A stretch of 43,456 bases of DNA from Anaerolineae bacterium (GCA_023382535.1 JAHDWA010000073.1:1-43456), one strand, 5' to 3'; positions 14,798 through 24,958 are shown, counted from the stretch's first letter. The notes: a model not told the origin generated them from the letters alone. Numbers and translations: made by a program.

Positions 14798-15994
14798 TTA
14801 CAGCGGTTGTAGAGGATTCGGCATAAACAGGATGATGAAGATAAAAATCATCAGATAAGCCAGCAGCATCCGAGGCAGCCCCAGGGGGGGTAAATCGTTG
14901 AGGGGCGGGGGATGGCCAGGGCCGATGACAAAGAAGACCAGCAGCGCCCACAGCAGCCAGCCCGACCACCAAAAAATCCCCAGGATAAACATCAGGCCCA
15001 CCAGGGCCAGACCCAGCCAGCGCGCTTTTTCTCCCAGCAAGCAGTAAATAATGTGGCCTCCGTCTAATTGACCTACCGGTAGCAGATTCATGGCCGTCAC
15101 AAACAGGCCAAACCAGGCGGCAAAAGCCAGTGAATTAATAAAAATATCTGCACCGCCGCCCTGAGGCAGAACGCCGGCCAGGAGACGCAGAAACTCCTGC
15201 CAGAAAGGCAGTCCCTGATATTGGTCAAAGCTCGGCAGCAATTGATCGTGCAGCAGATATTTAACTGCTAAGTAGAAAATCGAGTTACCTTCCAAAACCG
15301 AATTTTCACCTCGACTAATTTCCTGGACAGTGGAATTGGCAACTCCCCAAAAAATCAGCGGGAAAGCAAAGATAAGGCCGCCCAGAGGGCCGGCCACGCC
15401 AATATCAAAGAGTTGCTTTTTGGTCTTGAACGGTTGTCGTAGTTGAATAAAAGCCCCCATAGTACCCACCGGCGAGATGAGAGGCAGAGGAATAAAGTAA
15501 GGGAGGGTTACCGCGACCTGGTGGTGCTTGGCGGCAAAATAGTGGCCAAACTCGTGAGCCAGCAAAATAGCCATCATAGCCAGCATCATGGGGACACCGC
15601 TTAACCACTGGGCCAGAGTGGCGGGAATGCATTGACATTCATTAATCGCCCCGGTGAACAGCACGGAGATAATCGTCACAATGGCCAGCCCCAAATTGAT
15701 CCAGGGATTGCTTGGCTTGGGTACAACAATGCCTGGCTGGGCGACCAGGGCGATTTGGCCGTCGCGGCGGCGCAGGAGAGGCGTGTATTGGTGGGCGAGC
15801 CAGCGCTCGGCGATCCGTTCATAGGCGGCTTCGCTGTCGCGCATGAGCAGCTCGCCTAAAAAGATGATGGTCCCTTGAGGAGCCTGGCGCGGCGTTTCGA
15901 CCCTGTTGACCTGGAAAATTCCTTCAACCCCGGCCCGGAGCTTGCCGAGGAGGGTTCCATCGAGAATAACGTTTTCTTGCGGACCTAAGGTCAT
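14798..15994 (-). CDS. Site-2 protease family membrane metalloprotease (M50)
   Basis: A 398-residue polytopic membrane protein. The zinc site is visible as HEFGH (His147, Glu148, His151) within the segment LLAHEFGHYFAAKHH, and the third ligand is in NLLPVGQLDGGH. About eight hydrophobic segments surround them. The soluble N-terminal 100 residues resemble the EGY-type subgroup of site-2 proteases rather than RseP, and no PDZ domain is seen. It should cleave membrane proteins within the bilayer. Its target is unknown. It is the last gene of a minus-strand operon, eight bases after a small unknown gene. There is no anti-sigma gene nearby. Confidence 0.9.
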   Translation of the reverse strand: MTLGPQENVILDGTLLGKLRAGVEGIFQVNRVETPRQAPQGTIIFLGELLMRDSEAAYERIAERWLAHQYTPLLRRRDGQIALVAQPGIVVPKPSNPWINLGLAIVTIISVLFTGAINECQCIPATLAQWLSGVPMMLAMMAILLAHEFGHYFAAKHHQVAVTLPYFIPLPLISPVGTMGAFIQLRQPFKTKKQLFDIGVAGPLGGLIFAFPLIFWGVANSTVQEISRGENSVLEGNSIFYLAVKYLLHDQLLPSFDQYQGLPFWQEFLRLLAGVLPQGGGADIFINSLAFAAWFGLFVTAMNLLPVGQLDGGHIIYCLLGEKARWLGLALVGLMFILGIFWWSGWLLWALLVFFVIGPGHPPPLNDLPPLGLPRMLLAYLMIFIFIILFMPNPLQPL

Positions 15995-16002
15995 GCGGCT
16001 GC

Positions 16003-16239
16003 CTATAAATTCTCGGCCCGATTTTTGCGCACTACAGCAATGGCGCGGGCGATGGCAGTCAGGCGGTCGGCCGTAGCCTGGTCATTTTCGGCGGCATAGC
16101 GTTCAGTTTCGCTGTTGATGGTCTCAAAAAATTCTCCGTCAAAATCATTGGAGCTTTCTCTGATAATGGCCATCATTTCATGGTCGTCAAGAGAATCCAG
16201 AATTAAATCTATCCAGGCTAAAGTTTCGGCTCGATTCAT
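16003..16239 (-). CDS. Small acidic protein of unknown function upstream of the protease
   Basis: I do not recognise this 78-residue protein. It is predicted helical and acidic in the middle (SSNDFDGEFFETINSE), with a basic C-terminus, and has no membrane segment or metal motif. It lies eight bases before the site-2 protease and 24 bases after another small gene, all on the minus strand, so the three are probably co-transcribed. A GGATCA-type weak ribosome site precedes the ATG. The coding case rests on position and composition. Confidence 0.65.
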   Translation of the reverse strand: MNRAETLAWIDLILDSLDDHEMMAIIRESSNDFDGEFFETINSETERYAAENDQATADRLTAIARAIAVVRKNRAENL

Positions 16240-16263
16240 TGATCCTTTTCCATTTGCAATTTT

Positions 16264-16620
16264 TTACTCGGCCAGTTCCGGGTTGCTTTTTAGCAGCTCC
16301 ATCCGGCGGATCTGATTCAGCGCCCGGCGTTGTTCCGCGCCTTCGGCGGCGCCTACGGCGATGAGTTGGGCAATAGATCGAGGCAAAAAGTCAATCAGGA
16401 GCGGCACTTCCTTAAGGTAAATATTGACAGCTTGCTGTTCACTGCCGGATTGGCGGCACAGTTTTAAGAAAGGCCGCTTATCCGGCTCTGCGGCAGGATG
16501 CAACTCGATGGTCAGTTCGTCATTAACCTGTATTTTGGCGATCTTTTCCTTGTTCTCATGCAGCCCGGCCACTACCAGTCGGGCACGCCAAAACCAGAAT
16601 TTTAAGATATTGGGTTTCAT
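16264..16620 (-). CDS. Small protein of unknown function, first gene of the protease operon
   Basis: A 118-residue protein that I cannot assign. The ATG at 16620 is chosen over an upstream in-frame one because AAAGGGAA stands just before it. The N-terminus MKPNILKFWFWRARLVV is basic-aromatic. The middle (KIQVNDELTIELHP) looks like beta strands, and the C-terminus is helical with EQRRALNQIRRMELL. No signal peptide or catalytic motif is clear. Orientation and spacing place it with the small gene at 16003-16239 and the site-2 protease. Confidence 0.65.
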   Translation of the reverse strand: MKPNILKFWFWRARLVVAGLHENKEKIAKIQVNDELTIELHPAAEPDKRPFLKLCRQSGSEQQAVNIYLKEVPLLIDFLPRSIAQLIAVGAAEGAEQRRALNQIRRMELLKSNPELAE

Positions 16621-16764
16621 GCAAAAATTCCCTTTGTCGGTTTGATTGATAGAAGTGCTGTTTAATCCTCCCAACCGTTACCCTAATATCCAAGCGCGGC
16701 TATAGGCCATGAGGAAAATGAGGTACAACCCAGAGGTGTTGAGGAGAATGTTAAAAAAGGCACC

Positions 16765-16802
16765 AAAAAACGAAGACCGCCGATTTTTTGCTGGCGGTCT
16801 TC
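16765..16802 (-). terminator. Terminator of the tRNA-Asn transcript
   Basis: On the minus strand GAAGACCGCC (16802-16793) pairs with GGCGGTCTTC (16781-16772), followed by G and six T (16770-16765). It lies just downstream of the tRNA. Confidence 0.9.
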
Positions 16803-16815
16803 CCTGGCAGATAGG

Positions 16816-16888
16816 CTCCTCGGGGAAGACTCGAACTTCCAACCAACCGGTTAACAGCCGGCCGCTCTGCCGATTGAGCTACCGAGGA
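16816..16888 (-). tRNA. tRNA-Asn (anticodon GTT)
   Basis: The reverse complement folds as a 73-base cloverleaf. The acceptor arms TCCTCGG and CCGAGGA pair fully. The D-arm contains AGCTCAATCGGCAGAGC, the anticodon loop is CTGTTAA (GTT, Asn) on stem GCCGG/CCGGT, and the T-arm contains GTTCGAGTC. The discriminator base is G. The next genomic bases are CCT, so the CCA end is not encoded and must be added by the CCA-adding enzyme. Confidence 0.97.
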
Positions 16889-16933
16889 TTATCTTTATGG
16901 CGTGCAAAAGTAATCACAGCCTACGATTTTTGA

Positions 16934-16961
16934 ATTATAGTCAACACATCATCTTCGTCAA
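16934..16961 (-). promoter_or_regulatory. Promoter of tRNA-Asn
   Basis: On the minus strand -35 TTGACG (16961-16956), a 16-base spacer and -10 TATAAT (16939-16934) predict a start near 16927, about 40 bases before the mature tRNA. It ends two bases from the rpoD stop codon. Confidence 0.8.
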
Positions 16962-16962
16962 A

Positions 16963-18342
16963 TCAGCCGAGATAATCTCGTAACTTACGGCTGCGAATGG
17001 GATGGCGCAGCTTACGCAGGGCTTTGGCCTCAATCTGGCGGATCCGCTCGCGGGTAACGCCGAACTCACTACCGACCTCTTCCAGGGTTCGTCCCTGCCC
17101 GTCGGCCAGGCCAAAACGCATCTCTAAAACTTTGCGCTCCCGCTCGCTCAACGAATCGAGAATCTCGTGTAACTGCTCCTTGAGCAGTTGTTTGGAGGCG
17201 GCATCCACCGGCCCCAATACACTTTCATCTTCGATGAAATCGCCCAGGTAACTATTTTCCTCCGAACCAATAGGAGTTTCCAGCGACATCGGCTCCTGGG
17301 CGATGCGGATAATCCGGCGCACTTTGCTCGCCGCTCGCCGCCAGCGCCGCTCCAGAGCCGGGTCTATCGGTTGATTCTTTTCCAGCGCCTCTCTGACTGC
17401 CTGAGCATCTTCGGGCGAAAGCTGGTCCATTTCCAGAGCGATTTCTTTGGAGGTCGGTTCCCGGCCATTCTCCTGGAGCAGGCGGCGCTGGATGCGGACC
17501 AGGCGGTTGATCGTTTCAACCATATGCACCGGGATACGGATGGTGCGGGCCTGGTCGGCAATGGCCCGGCTGATGGCCTGGCGAATCCACCAGGTGGCGT
17601 AAGTTGAGAATTTATAGCCCCGGCGATGATCGAACTTTTCGACGGCCCGCAGCAGCCCGATATTCCCCTCCTGGATCAAATCCAGGAAGTTCATGCCGCG
17701 CCCGATATAACGCTTGGCCACACTGACGACCAGGCGCAGGTTGGCTTCGGCCAGACAGCGTTTGGCCAGCTTACCGTCCAATTCCGCCTTTAAAATCGAG
17801 GTTTCATCAGTCTGGCCGTTTTGCCCATTCTTTTCCAGGGATTTACGGGCATTCATCCCCTTTTGAATGCGTTTGGCCAGGGCAATTTCGTCGGCGGCGG
17901 TCAGCAAATTCACCTGTCCAATCTCCCGCAAGTACATGCGCACGGGGTCATTGGTCAGTTCGCTGGAAGCCAGCTCCATAATCTGGTTGTTCAGAAAGTC
18001 GTCGTCGCCTAATTCTTCTTCAACTTCTTGCAAGGCGGCATCGTCAGGTTCTTCCACATCGGCCAGCGACTCGGTATCGGCCTCATCATCGTCCTCGTCC
18101 AAGACCTCGATCCCGTTTTCGACCAATTGCGCAATTAAGGCATCGGCCGCTTCGGTGTCCAGGCCGCCATCGGGCAGCACCTCCAGAATGTCGTTCTGGG
18201 TGATGACTTTTTGTTTTTTTCCTTTTTGCAGCAAAATCTCCAGCGGCGAAGCTTCCTCATCGTAAACGTCTTCAGCTTCAGACGCTTTCGATCTAACTGC
18301 TTTAGTTTGAGTTCGCCGAGTGGCAACTTGCTTTTTTGCCAT
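16963..18342 (-). CDS. rpoD: Primary sigma factor RpoD/SigA
   Basis: The 459-residue protein directs RNA polymerase to housekeeping promoters. Region 1.2 begins at [13 protein letters not shown]. Region 2 contains [17 protein letters not shown], the core-binding and -10-recognising helices. Regions 3 and 4 follow, with the helix-turn-helix [15 protein letters not shown] near the C-terminus for -35 recognition. The first 120 residues are very acidic (region 1.1-like). The insert between regions 1 and 2 is short, as in SigA rather than enterobacterial RpoD. The gene lies 129 bases after dnaG on the same strand, the conserved primase-sigma arrangement. Many promoters in this window use an extended -10, which this factor would recognise. 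Confidence 0.97.
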   Translation of the reverse strand: MAKKQVATRRTQTKAVRSKASEAEDVYDEEASPLEILLQKGKKQKVITQNDILEVLPDGGLDTEAADALIAQLVENGIEVLDEDDDEADTESLADVEEPDDAALQEVEEELGDDDFLNNQIMELASSELTNDPVRMYLREIGQVNLLTAADEIALAKRIQKGMNARKSLEKNGQNGQTDETSILKAELDGKLAKRCLAEANLRLVVSVAKRYIGRGMNFLDLIQEGNIGLLRAVEKFDHRRGYKFSTYATWWIRQAISRAIADQARTIRIPVHMVETINRLVRIQRRLLQENGREPTSKEIALEMDQLSPEDAQAVREALEKNQPIDPALERRWRRAASKVRRIIRIAQEPMSLETPIGSEENSYLGDFIEDESVLGPVDAASKQLLKEQLHEILDSLSERERKVLEMRFGLADGQGRTLEEVGSEFGVTRERIRQIEAKALRKLRHPIRSRKLRDYLG

Positions 18343-18439
18343 GCTGTAATCTCCACCTCATCCGCCTGACGGCTTCCGTAACATTTTACACAGCAAATGC
18401 CGTGAATGGAAATTTGTCTCTTCAGTTCCAGAATTACAG

Positions 18440-18468
18440 GTAGGGACAACCCTTGCGGTTGTCCCTAC
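18440..18468. repeat. Perfect palindrome between dnaG and rpoD
   Basis: GTAGGGACAACC (18440-18451), loop CTTGC and GGTTGTCCCTAC (18457-18468) form a perfect 12-bp stem. It begins right after the dnaG stop codon. No T-run follows on either strand, so it looks more like a dispersed REP-type palindrome or an mRNA-processing hairpin than a terminator. Confidence 0.7.
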
Positions 18469-18471
18469 AGC

Positions 18472-20436
18472 CTAAAGCGCCTGCCCAAGCCGGTTGGCTT
18501 CGGCCCGGCGCTGGCCCATCAACGAGAGCGCGTCGCGGGTCTGCTCCAGCTTTTTACGCTGCTGGCTGTAGCTTTCGGCCATTTCAGTGTAGTGGCGCGC
18601 TCCCTGCGTGTCTTGACGATCCATCGCCTCACGTTGAAGAAAGGTTAACTCTTTGATTTGTTCAATGACATTTTGCAGGCGCAGCCGCAGCACCGCCACG
18701 CTTAAATCTTGATTGATATTTTCCGTGGGCGGCGGGGGCCGGCGCAGCCACTGGGTGGCCAGCAGGGCCAGCCGCCGCTCCAATACCTCGCCGACCATGC
18801 TCACCAGCGTTTCGATTTTGGGCGTTTCCGAGACCGTCCACAACTGCAATGACTTGAAAATTTCTTTGTTTTCGCCGCGTCTGAAATCATTGGCAGTTAA
18901 ACCAGGCACGCCTTCTTTTTCCAGAATGTCGTTGGCCATCGCCAGCGACAGGGGGTGATTCAGAATAAGTCCCAGGCAGTACTCCTCCAGACCCATCCCG
19001 GAAGCGTTGGTCACTCCCGGCACCGGCTCCGGCGACAAGGCCGGCGACAGCGCCGGTTCCGGCGGCTGGGGACGACTGGCCGGGCGCGGCTTGGCCGTTT
19101 TGCTTTTTAACTCGGCCAGCAGCAGGCGCTCGTCCAGATTAGTTTTGCGGGCCAGGCGCTGCACCCGGGCCACTTTTTCAATGTCGTCCTTGATCTCCCG
19201 ATAGATTGGAAGGAGTTCACGCACCGCTAAGGCTTTCCCCGGTGGTGTGGTTAAATCGGTTGTGCCCAGGATAAGCGTTTCATAAAAATCCAGGGCGGGC
19301 ACAGCCTGGTTAATAAATTCTTGCCAGACCTCCAGGCCCTCGCGCAACACGTCGTCAGGGTCTTTGCCGGCCGGCAGAGCGGCAATATAAATTTCTTGCT
19401 CGATGTGCGCCTCATAGGCGATGCCCCGCGATGTCGGCGTGGCTCGATGCTTTTTAGGTAAAAGCTCGCGGGCTAAACTGGCACCCCGCAACGTGGCCGC
19501 ATTGCCGGCGGTGTCCGAGTCCAGCGCCAGCACGATCTGGTTGGCCAGGGGCGCAATCAGCTTCAACTGAGCTTCGGTCAGAGCGGTGCCCATCTGGGCG
19601 ACCACATTCCTGGCCCCGCGCTGATGCGCCTGAATGGCGTCCATATACCCTTCGACGATGACCACCTGGCCGCTGTCGCGAGTGTGTTTGCGGGCCAGGT
19701 CGAGGCCGTACAGCGTCGCACTCTTATCAAAGAGGACAGTCTGGGGCGAGTTGAGATACTTGGGCACCTGGTCGGTAGATAAGGCCCGCGCCCCAAAACC
19801 AATCACTCGTCCCTGGGCATCGCGGATGGGAATCATCAGCCGGTGGCGGAAGCGGTCATAGCCAGGCTGGCCGTTGTCGCGTTCGACAATCAAGCCGGCG
19901 GCCATAAGTTCCTCCGCGCTGTAGCCCCGTTCAATAAAATAACTTTTTAACGCCTCCCACTCATCCAGAGCATAGCCTAGTTGAAACGTGGTGATTGTTT
20001 CGGCCGTCAGCTCACGCTGAGCCAGGTACTGGCGTGTTTGGGTTGCAGCCGGGGAAGTGGTCAAAATGTGATGAAAGTAAGTCGCTGCTGCTGCGGTCAG
20101 TTCGAGTAATTTATCCCGCTCCTCGGTTTGTCCGGCCGAGCGAGGCGCAGACTCGGGCAGTTTTACCCCGGCCCGCTGCGCCAGAAGCTCAACGGCGCCT
20201 TTAAAGTCAAGCCCTTCACGCTTCATGACGAAGCTAAAAACATCTCCCCCGTCGGCGCACGCGCCAAAGCAGCGCCAGGTCTGGGTATCGGGAAAAACCA
20301 CAAAGGAAGGTGTTTTTGTGTTAGTGTGGAAGGGGCAGAAACCGGTGTAGCTGCGGCCTGATTTTTTCAGATTGACCGTATCGGCGACGACATCAACGAT
20401 GTCGAGCCGTGCTTTAATCTCATCAACAGCACTCAC
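18472..20436 (-). CDS. dnaG: DNA primase DnaG
   Basis: The 654-residue primase synthesises RNA primers at the replication fork. The N-terminal zinc ribbon is seen as CPFH and CFGAC (residues about 34-60). The TOPRIM catalytic region shows VIVEGYMDAIQAH (acidic Glu) and ALDSDTAGNAA (Asp pair). The C-terminal 200 residues form the helicase-interaction region and are Pro-rich in the linker. The GTG start at 20436 is chosen because GGAGGG lies about 12 bases upstream and the protein then begins with the usual short helix before the zinc finger. It is transcribed from a strong promoter at 20484-20512 and probably continues into rpoD. Confidence 0.97.
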   Translation of the reverse strand: MSAVDEIKARLDIVDVVADTVNLKKSGRSYTGFCPFHTNTKTPSFVVFPDTQTWRCFGACADGGDVFSFVMKREGLDFKGAVELLAQRAGVKLPESAPRSAGQTEERDKLLELTAAAATYFHHILTTSPAATQTRQYLAQRELTAETITTFQLGYALDEWEALKSYFIERGYSAEELMAAGLIVERDNGQPGYDRFRHRLMIPIRDAQGRVIGFGARALSTDQVPKYLNSPQTVLFDKSATLYGLDLARKHTRDSGQVVIVEGYMDAIQAHQRGARNVVAQMGTALTEAQLKLIAPLANQIVLALDSDTAGNAATLRGASLARELLPKKHRATPTSRGIAYEAHIEQEIYIAALPAGKDPDDVLREGLEVWQEFINQAVPALDFYETLILGTTDLTTPPGKALAVRELLPIYREIKDDIEKVARVQRLARKTNLDERLLLAELKSKTAKPRPASRPQPPEPALSPALSPEPVPGVTNASGMGLEEYCLGLILNHPLSLAMANDILEKEGVPGLTANDFRRGENKEIFKSLQLWTVSETPKIETLVSMVGEVLERRLALLATQWLRRPPPPTENINQDLSVAVLRLRLQNVIEQIKELTFLQREAMDRQDTQGARHYTEMAESYSQQRKKLEQTRDALSLMGQRRAEANRLGQAL

Positions 20437-20483
20437 CGTGCTAAACCCCTCCCTCCGTGAGGACTTTAACCACTGACCAAATA

Positions 20484-20512
20484 ATTATACACATGAAAAG
20501 GGGGTTTGCCAA
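20484..20512 (-). promoter_or_regulatory. Promoter of dnaG-rpoD
   Basis: On the minus strand -35 TTGGCA (20512-20507), a 17-base spacer and -10 TATAAT (20489-20484) make a near-consensus promoter 48 bases before the dnaG GTG. The 325-base gap 20437-20761 between dnaG and rpsB holds this promoter, the divergent rpsB promoter, and a GACTGCCGA-type repeat near 20527. Confidence 0.8.
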
Positions 20513-20606
20513 ACTATTTTTAAATATGACTGCCGAGAGCTGACTGCCGACCCCTTTTGGAGGTTGCCAGAGGCATAAGTCCCGTGTTAAACCCGCGCCT
20601 TTTTGC

Positions 20607-20635
20607 TTGCTGATTCTGGGGCGGCATGATATACT
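20607..20635 (+). promoter_or_regulatory. Promoter of the rpsB-tsf operon
   Basis: TTGCTG (20607-20612), a 17-base spacer and TATACT (20630-20635) preceded by TG-A (extended -10). Transcription would start near 20642, leaving a leader of about 120 bases before rpsB. Such leaders often carry autoregulation by S2, but I cannot identify a known S2-leader fold here. Confidence 0.75.
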
Positions 20636-20761
20636 ATCCGCTTGTAATTTTTAAACCAATTCACACGCTCTCCGACAAATGGGCCGTGCCCAGGGCTGAC
20701 CGGGTTCCCAGATGGTTGAAGAGAGCGGACGAACGTAAGCCAAAACGGAGGAAAATCAAAT

Positions 20762-21769
20762 ATGGCTAATGGTAATAGTAACACTGCGTCTGTTGTACCC
20801 ATGAAATCCCTGCTTGAAGCAGGGGTCCACTTTGGCCACCGCACCCGGCGCTGGAACCCCAAGATGAAGCCCTACATCTTTACCGAGCGCAACGGGATTC
20901 ATATCATTGATCTTCAGCAAACCATCACCCGGCTCAATCAAGCTTATGCAGCCGTCAGAGATACTGTCGCTGCGGGCGGTGCTGTGCTCTTTGTCGGCAC
21001 CAAGAGGCAGTCACAGGAAACAATTGTTCAGGAAGCTTCGCGGGCCGGCATGCCCTACGTTGAACAGCGCTGGTTGGGCGGCACGCTGACCAACTGGCGA
21101 ACCATCCGCCAGCGGATTGATTACCTGCTGGACATTGAAAAACAGCAAGCTCGCGGCGAATTTGCCCGCCTGCCGAAAAAAGAAGCGTTGCTGCGGGAGC
21201 AGGAAATTGCTCGTCTGAATCATCGCCTGGGCGGTTTGAAGGAAATGCGCCGCCTGCCGAACCTGCTTTTTGTGACCGATGTCCGCCGAGACGCTCTGGC
21301 GATCAAAGAGGCGAATACGCTGGGCATTCCTGTCATTGCAATGGTGGATACTAACTGCGATCCGGAGCCGATAGATTATGTCATCCCCAGCAACGATGAT
21401 GCGATCCGGGCCATCAAATTGATGGTCAATACCATTGCCAATGCCGCTTTTGAAGGCCGGGCGATGTTGAGCACCATCCAGGCTGAGGAAGAGGAAGCTG
21501 CCGGGGTCGAAGGCGAAGAGGCTTTGGAACGCTACCTCGGCCCCAGCACGCTGGCCAAGATCCGGGCCGAAGCAACGCTTGACGATGAGACAGAAGAAGA
21601 GCTCGAGGCTGAAGAGGATTACGAAGACGAAGAAGCGGCTGAGGGAGAGGAAGAATCTGCCGAGCTTGAAGCAGCGCCTCCCGCTCCGTTAATCCCTTCG
21701 CCCATCGCGGCTGCTTTGGCCGCAACGGCGTCTGAAGAAGTCGAAGAACCAGGCGCAGACGAAGAATAA
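20762..21769 (+). CDS. rpsB: 30S ribosomal protein S2 with a long acidic C-terminal tail
   Basis: S2 binds the 30S head-body hinge and is needed for S1 binding. The first about 235 residues are canonical: [19 protein letters not shown] at the start, GTKRQSQ, and [19 protein letters not shown] in the middle. The remaining about 95 residues are an extension dominated by Glu, Asp, Ala and Pro ([20 protein letters not shown] is part of it), making 335 residues against a usual 230-260. GGAGG precedes the ATG. It is the first gene of the rpsB-tsf pair. Confidence 0.97.
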   Translation: MANGNSNTASVVPMKSLLEAGVHFGHRTRRWNPKMKPYIFTERNGIHIIDLQQTITRLNQAYAAVRDTVAAGGAVLFVGTKRQSQETIVQEASRAGMPYVEQRWLGGTLTNWRTIRQRIDYLLDIEKQQARGEFARLPKKEALLREQEIARLNHRLGGLKEMRRLPNLLFVTDVRRDALAIKEANTLGIPVIAMVDTNCDPEPIDYVIPSNDDAIRAIKLMVNTIANAAFEGRAMLSTIQAEEEEAAGVEGEEALERYLGPSTLAKIRAEATLDDETEEELEAEEDYEDEEAAEGEEESAELEAAPPAPLIPSPIAAALAATASEEVEEPGADEE

Positions 21770-21781
21770 AGCATCTCTTCT

Positions 21782-21811
21782 GTTCCCCATAGTTCGTCTC
21801 AATTGGGGAAC
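21782..21811 (+). promoter_or_regulatory. Intercistronic hairpin between rpsB and tsf
   Basis: GTTCCCCA (21782-21789) pairs with TGGGGAAC (21804-21811) around a 14-base loop. No T-run follows. It may adjust the tsf/rpsB ratio by partial attenuation or mRNA processing. Confidence 0.45.
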
Positions 21812-21855
21812 CGGAAGTGTTATCTACCTTACACGTACAGATTTTTGGAGGAATT

Positions 21856-22731
21856 GTGGCAATTACGACAGAAGATATCAAACTGCTGCGGGAGTCGACC
21901 GGAGCAGGCGTATTAGATTGTAAGAAAGCGTTGCAAGAAACCGGCGGTGATGTTGATCAAGCCATTGAGTTTTTGCGTAAAAAAGGCCTGGCCGCGGCCT
22001 CAAAAAAGGCCAGCCGCGAGGCCAACGAGGGCCTGGTCAGCGCCTATATCAGCCCGGATGGCAAAACCGGTGTTTTGGTTGAAGTCAACTGTGAAACCGA
22101 CTTTGTGGCTCGGACGGAAGATTTTCAAAAGTTTGTGGCTGGTGTGGTGCAACAAGTGGCCAGCCGGCCTGAGCTGGCTAATTTGGAAGCTCTCTTGGCT
22201 GCCCCCTTCATTGGCGATAGCAGCAAGACCGTGGCCGAGAAGCTGACCGAAACCATCGCCAAGCTCGGTGAAAATATGGTCATCCGGCGCGTGGCCCGCT
22301 TTGACCTGACCGGCGATGGCCTGCTTGACAGCTATATTCACACCGGCGGCCGGGTGGGCGTTTTGGTAGAGGTTGCGGGTGGCAGCGCTGCTGACAGCAA
22401 GTTGGCCGGGTTGGTCCATGACCTGGCTTTGCAGATTGCAGCGGCTTCACCCCGCTACGTGAGCCAGGCGGATGTTCCGGCTGAGGCGATTGAAGCCGAG
22501 AAAAATATTTACCGCGCTCAACTGGCCGAAGACAAAAAGCCGGATAATATCAAGGAACGGATTATTGAAGGCAAGTTGAAAAAGTGGTATGAAGAAATCG
22601 TGCTGAGGGAACAGCCCTTTGTCAAAGATGCCGATTTGACGATTGCGAAGTTGCTGGAAAGGCACAGTAAAGAGCTGGGGAATGAAGTAGAAGTCCGGCG
22701 TTTTGCCAGGTTTGAACTCGGCGCAAGCTAA
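21856..22731 (+). CDS. tsf: Elongation factor Ts
   Basis: EF-Ts regenerates EF-Tu-GTP by catalysing GDP release. The GTG at 21856 is the start: GGAGG lies five bases before it, and the protein then begins MAITTEDIKLLRESTGAG, the standard N-terminus. The longer in-frame reading from 21817 lacks a ribosome site and family similarity. The N-terminal UBA-like domain (GAGVLDCKKALQET) is followed by the core with EVNCETDFVAR, the EF-Tu-contacting TDFV motif. At 291 residues the length is normal. It follows rpsB and is probably co-transcribed with it. Confidence 0.97.
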   Translation: MAITTEDIKLLRESTGAGVLDCKKALQETGGDVDQAIEFLRKKGLAAASKKASREANEGLVSAYISPDGKTGVLVEVNCETDFVARTEDFQKFVAGVVQQVASRPELANLEALLAAPFIGDSSKTVAEKLTETIAKLGENMVIRRVARFDLTGDGLLDSYIHTGGRVGVLVEVAGGSAADSKLAGLVHDLALQIAAASPRYVSQADVPAEAIEAEKNIYRAQLAEDKKPDNIKERIIEGKLKKWYEEIVLREQPFVKDADLTIAKLLERHSKELGNEVEVRRFARFELGAS

Positions 22732-22737
22732 TTGTAT

Positions 22738-22772
22738 AAAAGGCCGGAACAAGCAAAACGTTCCGGCCTTTT
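22738..22772 (+). terminator. Rho-independent terminator after tsf
   Basis: AAAAGGCCGGAAC (22738-22750) and GTTCCGGCCTTTT (22760-22772) form a 13-pair stem with a nine-base loop, ending in a T-run. It separates rpsB-tsf from pyrH and can work in both directions. Confidence 0.9.
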
Positions 22773-22824
22773 CTGTCAGGGGTGAGTCTATAGACCCGCC
22801 CCTTCTGTAGAAGGTTAAATTTAA

Positions 22825-23556
<732 letters not shown>

Positions 23557-23630
23557 GAAGCAGCCGGGCGGCAGGGAACATGAGCCTGCTGCTTTGTTGC
23601 TTGCTGCCCGTTAAGCACTGGAGGTAAATT

Positions 23631-24188
23631 ATGATTAATGAGGTTTTGAGCGAAGCAAAAAAAGCAATGGACAAATCAGTTGAGGCGCTCAACTCTGATT
23701 TGGCGGCCCTGCGGACGGGCCGAGCTTCAACCGGACTGGTGAATAAGTTGCTGGTTGAGTATTATGGCACGCCGACCATGCTGCAAGAGCTGGCTCTGGT
23801 TAGTATTCCTGAACCCCATTTAATTGCCATCCGCCCTTACGATCCGGGGGCGCTCAAACACATTGAGCGGGCGATTATGCAATCGGACCTGGGGCTGACC
23901 CCCAATAACGACGGCAAAATTATTCGTTTGCAGGTACCCGCGCTGACCGAGGAACGCCGGCGTAACCTGGTCAAGACGGCGGCCAAGCGGGTAGAAGAGG
24001 CCAGAGTCTCCGTGCGCAATACGCGGCGTGAAAAGCTGGAAGATTTGCGGGAATTTGAAAAAGAGAAAATGATTTCCGAGGACGATTTTTATTCGGGCCG
24101 CGATCAACTGCAAAAATTAACCGACGATTATATCAAGAAAGTTGATGAAATCGGGGTGGTCAAAGAAAAAGAGATTTTGGAAGTGTAA
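23631..24188 (+). CDS. frr: Ribosome recycling factor
   Basis: RRF, with EF-G, splits the post-termination ribosome. The 185-residue length is exact for the family. Helix-rich segments show LAALRTGRASTGLVNKLLVEYYG, the ribosome-binding signature, and the terminal EIGVVKEKEILEV. TGGAGG precedes the ATG by seven bases. The 74-base gap after pyrH contains repeated CTGCTGCTT and TGCTGCCCG strings able to form weak hairpins, but no terminator that I trust. Confidence 0.97.
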   Translation: MINEVLSEAKKAMDKSVEALNSDLAALRTGRASTGLVNKLLVEYYGTPTMLQELALVSIPEPHLIAIRPYDPGALKHIERAIMQSDLGLTPNNDGKIIRLQVPALTEERRRNLVKTAAKRVEEARVSVRNTRREKLEDLREFEKEKMISEDDFYSGRDQLQKLTDDYIKKVDEIGVVKEKEILEV

Positions 24189-24211
24189 TTATTTAGGGTG
24201 CAAGCACAAGG

Positions 24212-24958
24212 ATGGTCGAAATAGTTAAGATTACTGAACCGGTTGTCGAAAAGAAATACCCACCTCTCCCGAATCCGCCCTACCATGTTGGGATTATTAT
24301 GGACGGCAACGGGCGCTGGGCTAAATCGCGGGGTAAAATGCGGATCGAGGGCCATAAAGCCGGCACCGAGAATTTGCGGCGCATCCTGGAACACTCCGTC
24401 GAGTTTGGCGTCAAAATGCTGACTATTTACGCCTTTTCGACCGAAAACTGGAAACGTCCGCCCCTGGAAGTGATGGGGTTGATGAATATCCTGGAGAATG
24501 TGATTGACCGCGAACTGCCGGAACTGCACAAAAATGGGGTGCAACTGCGCCACCTGGGCAAACTTGAAAAGCTCAGGCCGGCTATCCGCGAAAAAGTAAA
24601 GTATGCCATCGAGTTCACCAAAAACAATGACCGGCTCATCTTAAATGTGGCCTTTAATTACGGCGGGCGTGATGAGATCGTCCAGGCGGTCAAAAATTTG
24701 ATCCGGGACAACGTCAAGCCGGAGGAGGTCACGGAAGACCTGTTGAGCAAGTATATGTACACCGGCTCCTCGCCCGACCCGGAGCTGATTATCCGCACCA
24801 GCGGCGAGTTTCGGACGAGCAACTTTTTAATCTGGCAGGCCGCCTACGCCGAATATTACATCACCCCAGTCTACTGGCCGGATTTTGACAAGGACGAGTA
24901 TTACAAAGCCCTCCACGCCTTTAGCCAACGGGAGCGCCGCTTTGGCGATGCTAAGTAA
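24212..24958 (+). CDS. uppS: Isoprenyl (undecaprenyl) diphosphate synthase
   Basis: A cis-prenyltransferase making the C55 lipid carrier for cell-wall precursors. The catalytic Asp is in [11 protein letters not shown], followed by [10 protein letters not shown] and [11 protein letters not shown]. The substrate-binding Arg residues lie in [18 protein letters not shown], and the C-terminus has [11 protein letters not shown]. At 248 residues it is full length. It follows frr by 23 bases and ends at a terminator at 24988. Confidence 0.96.
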   Translation: MVEIVKITEPVVEKKYPPLPNPPYHVGIIMDGNGRWAKSRGKMRIEGHKAGTENLRRILEHSVEFGVKMLTIYAFSTENWKRPPLEVMGLMNILENVIDRELPELHKNGVQLRHLGKLEKLRPAIREKVKYAIEFTKNNDRLILNVAFNYGGRDEIVQAVKNLIRDNVKPEEVTEDLLSKYMYTGSSPDPELIIRTSGEFRTSNFLIWQAAYAEYYITPVYWPDFDKDEYYKALHAFSQRERRFGDAK

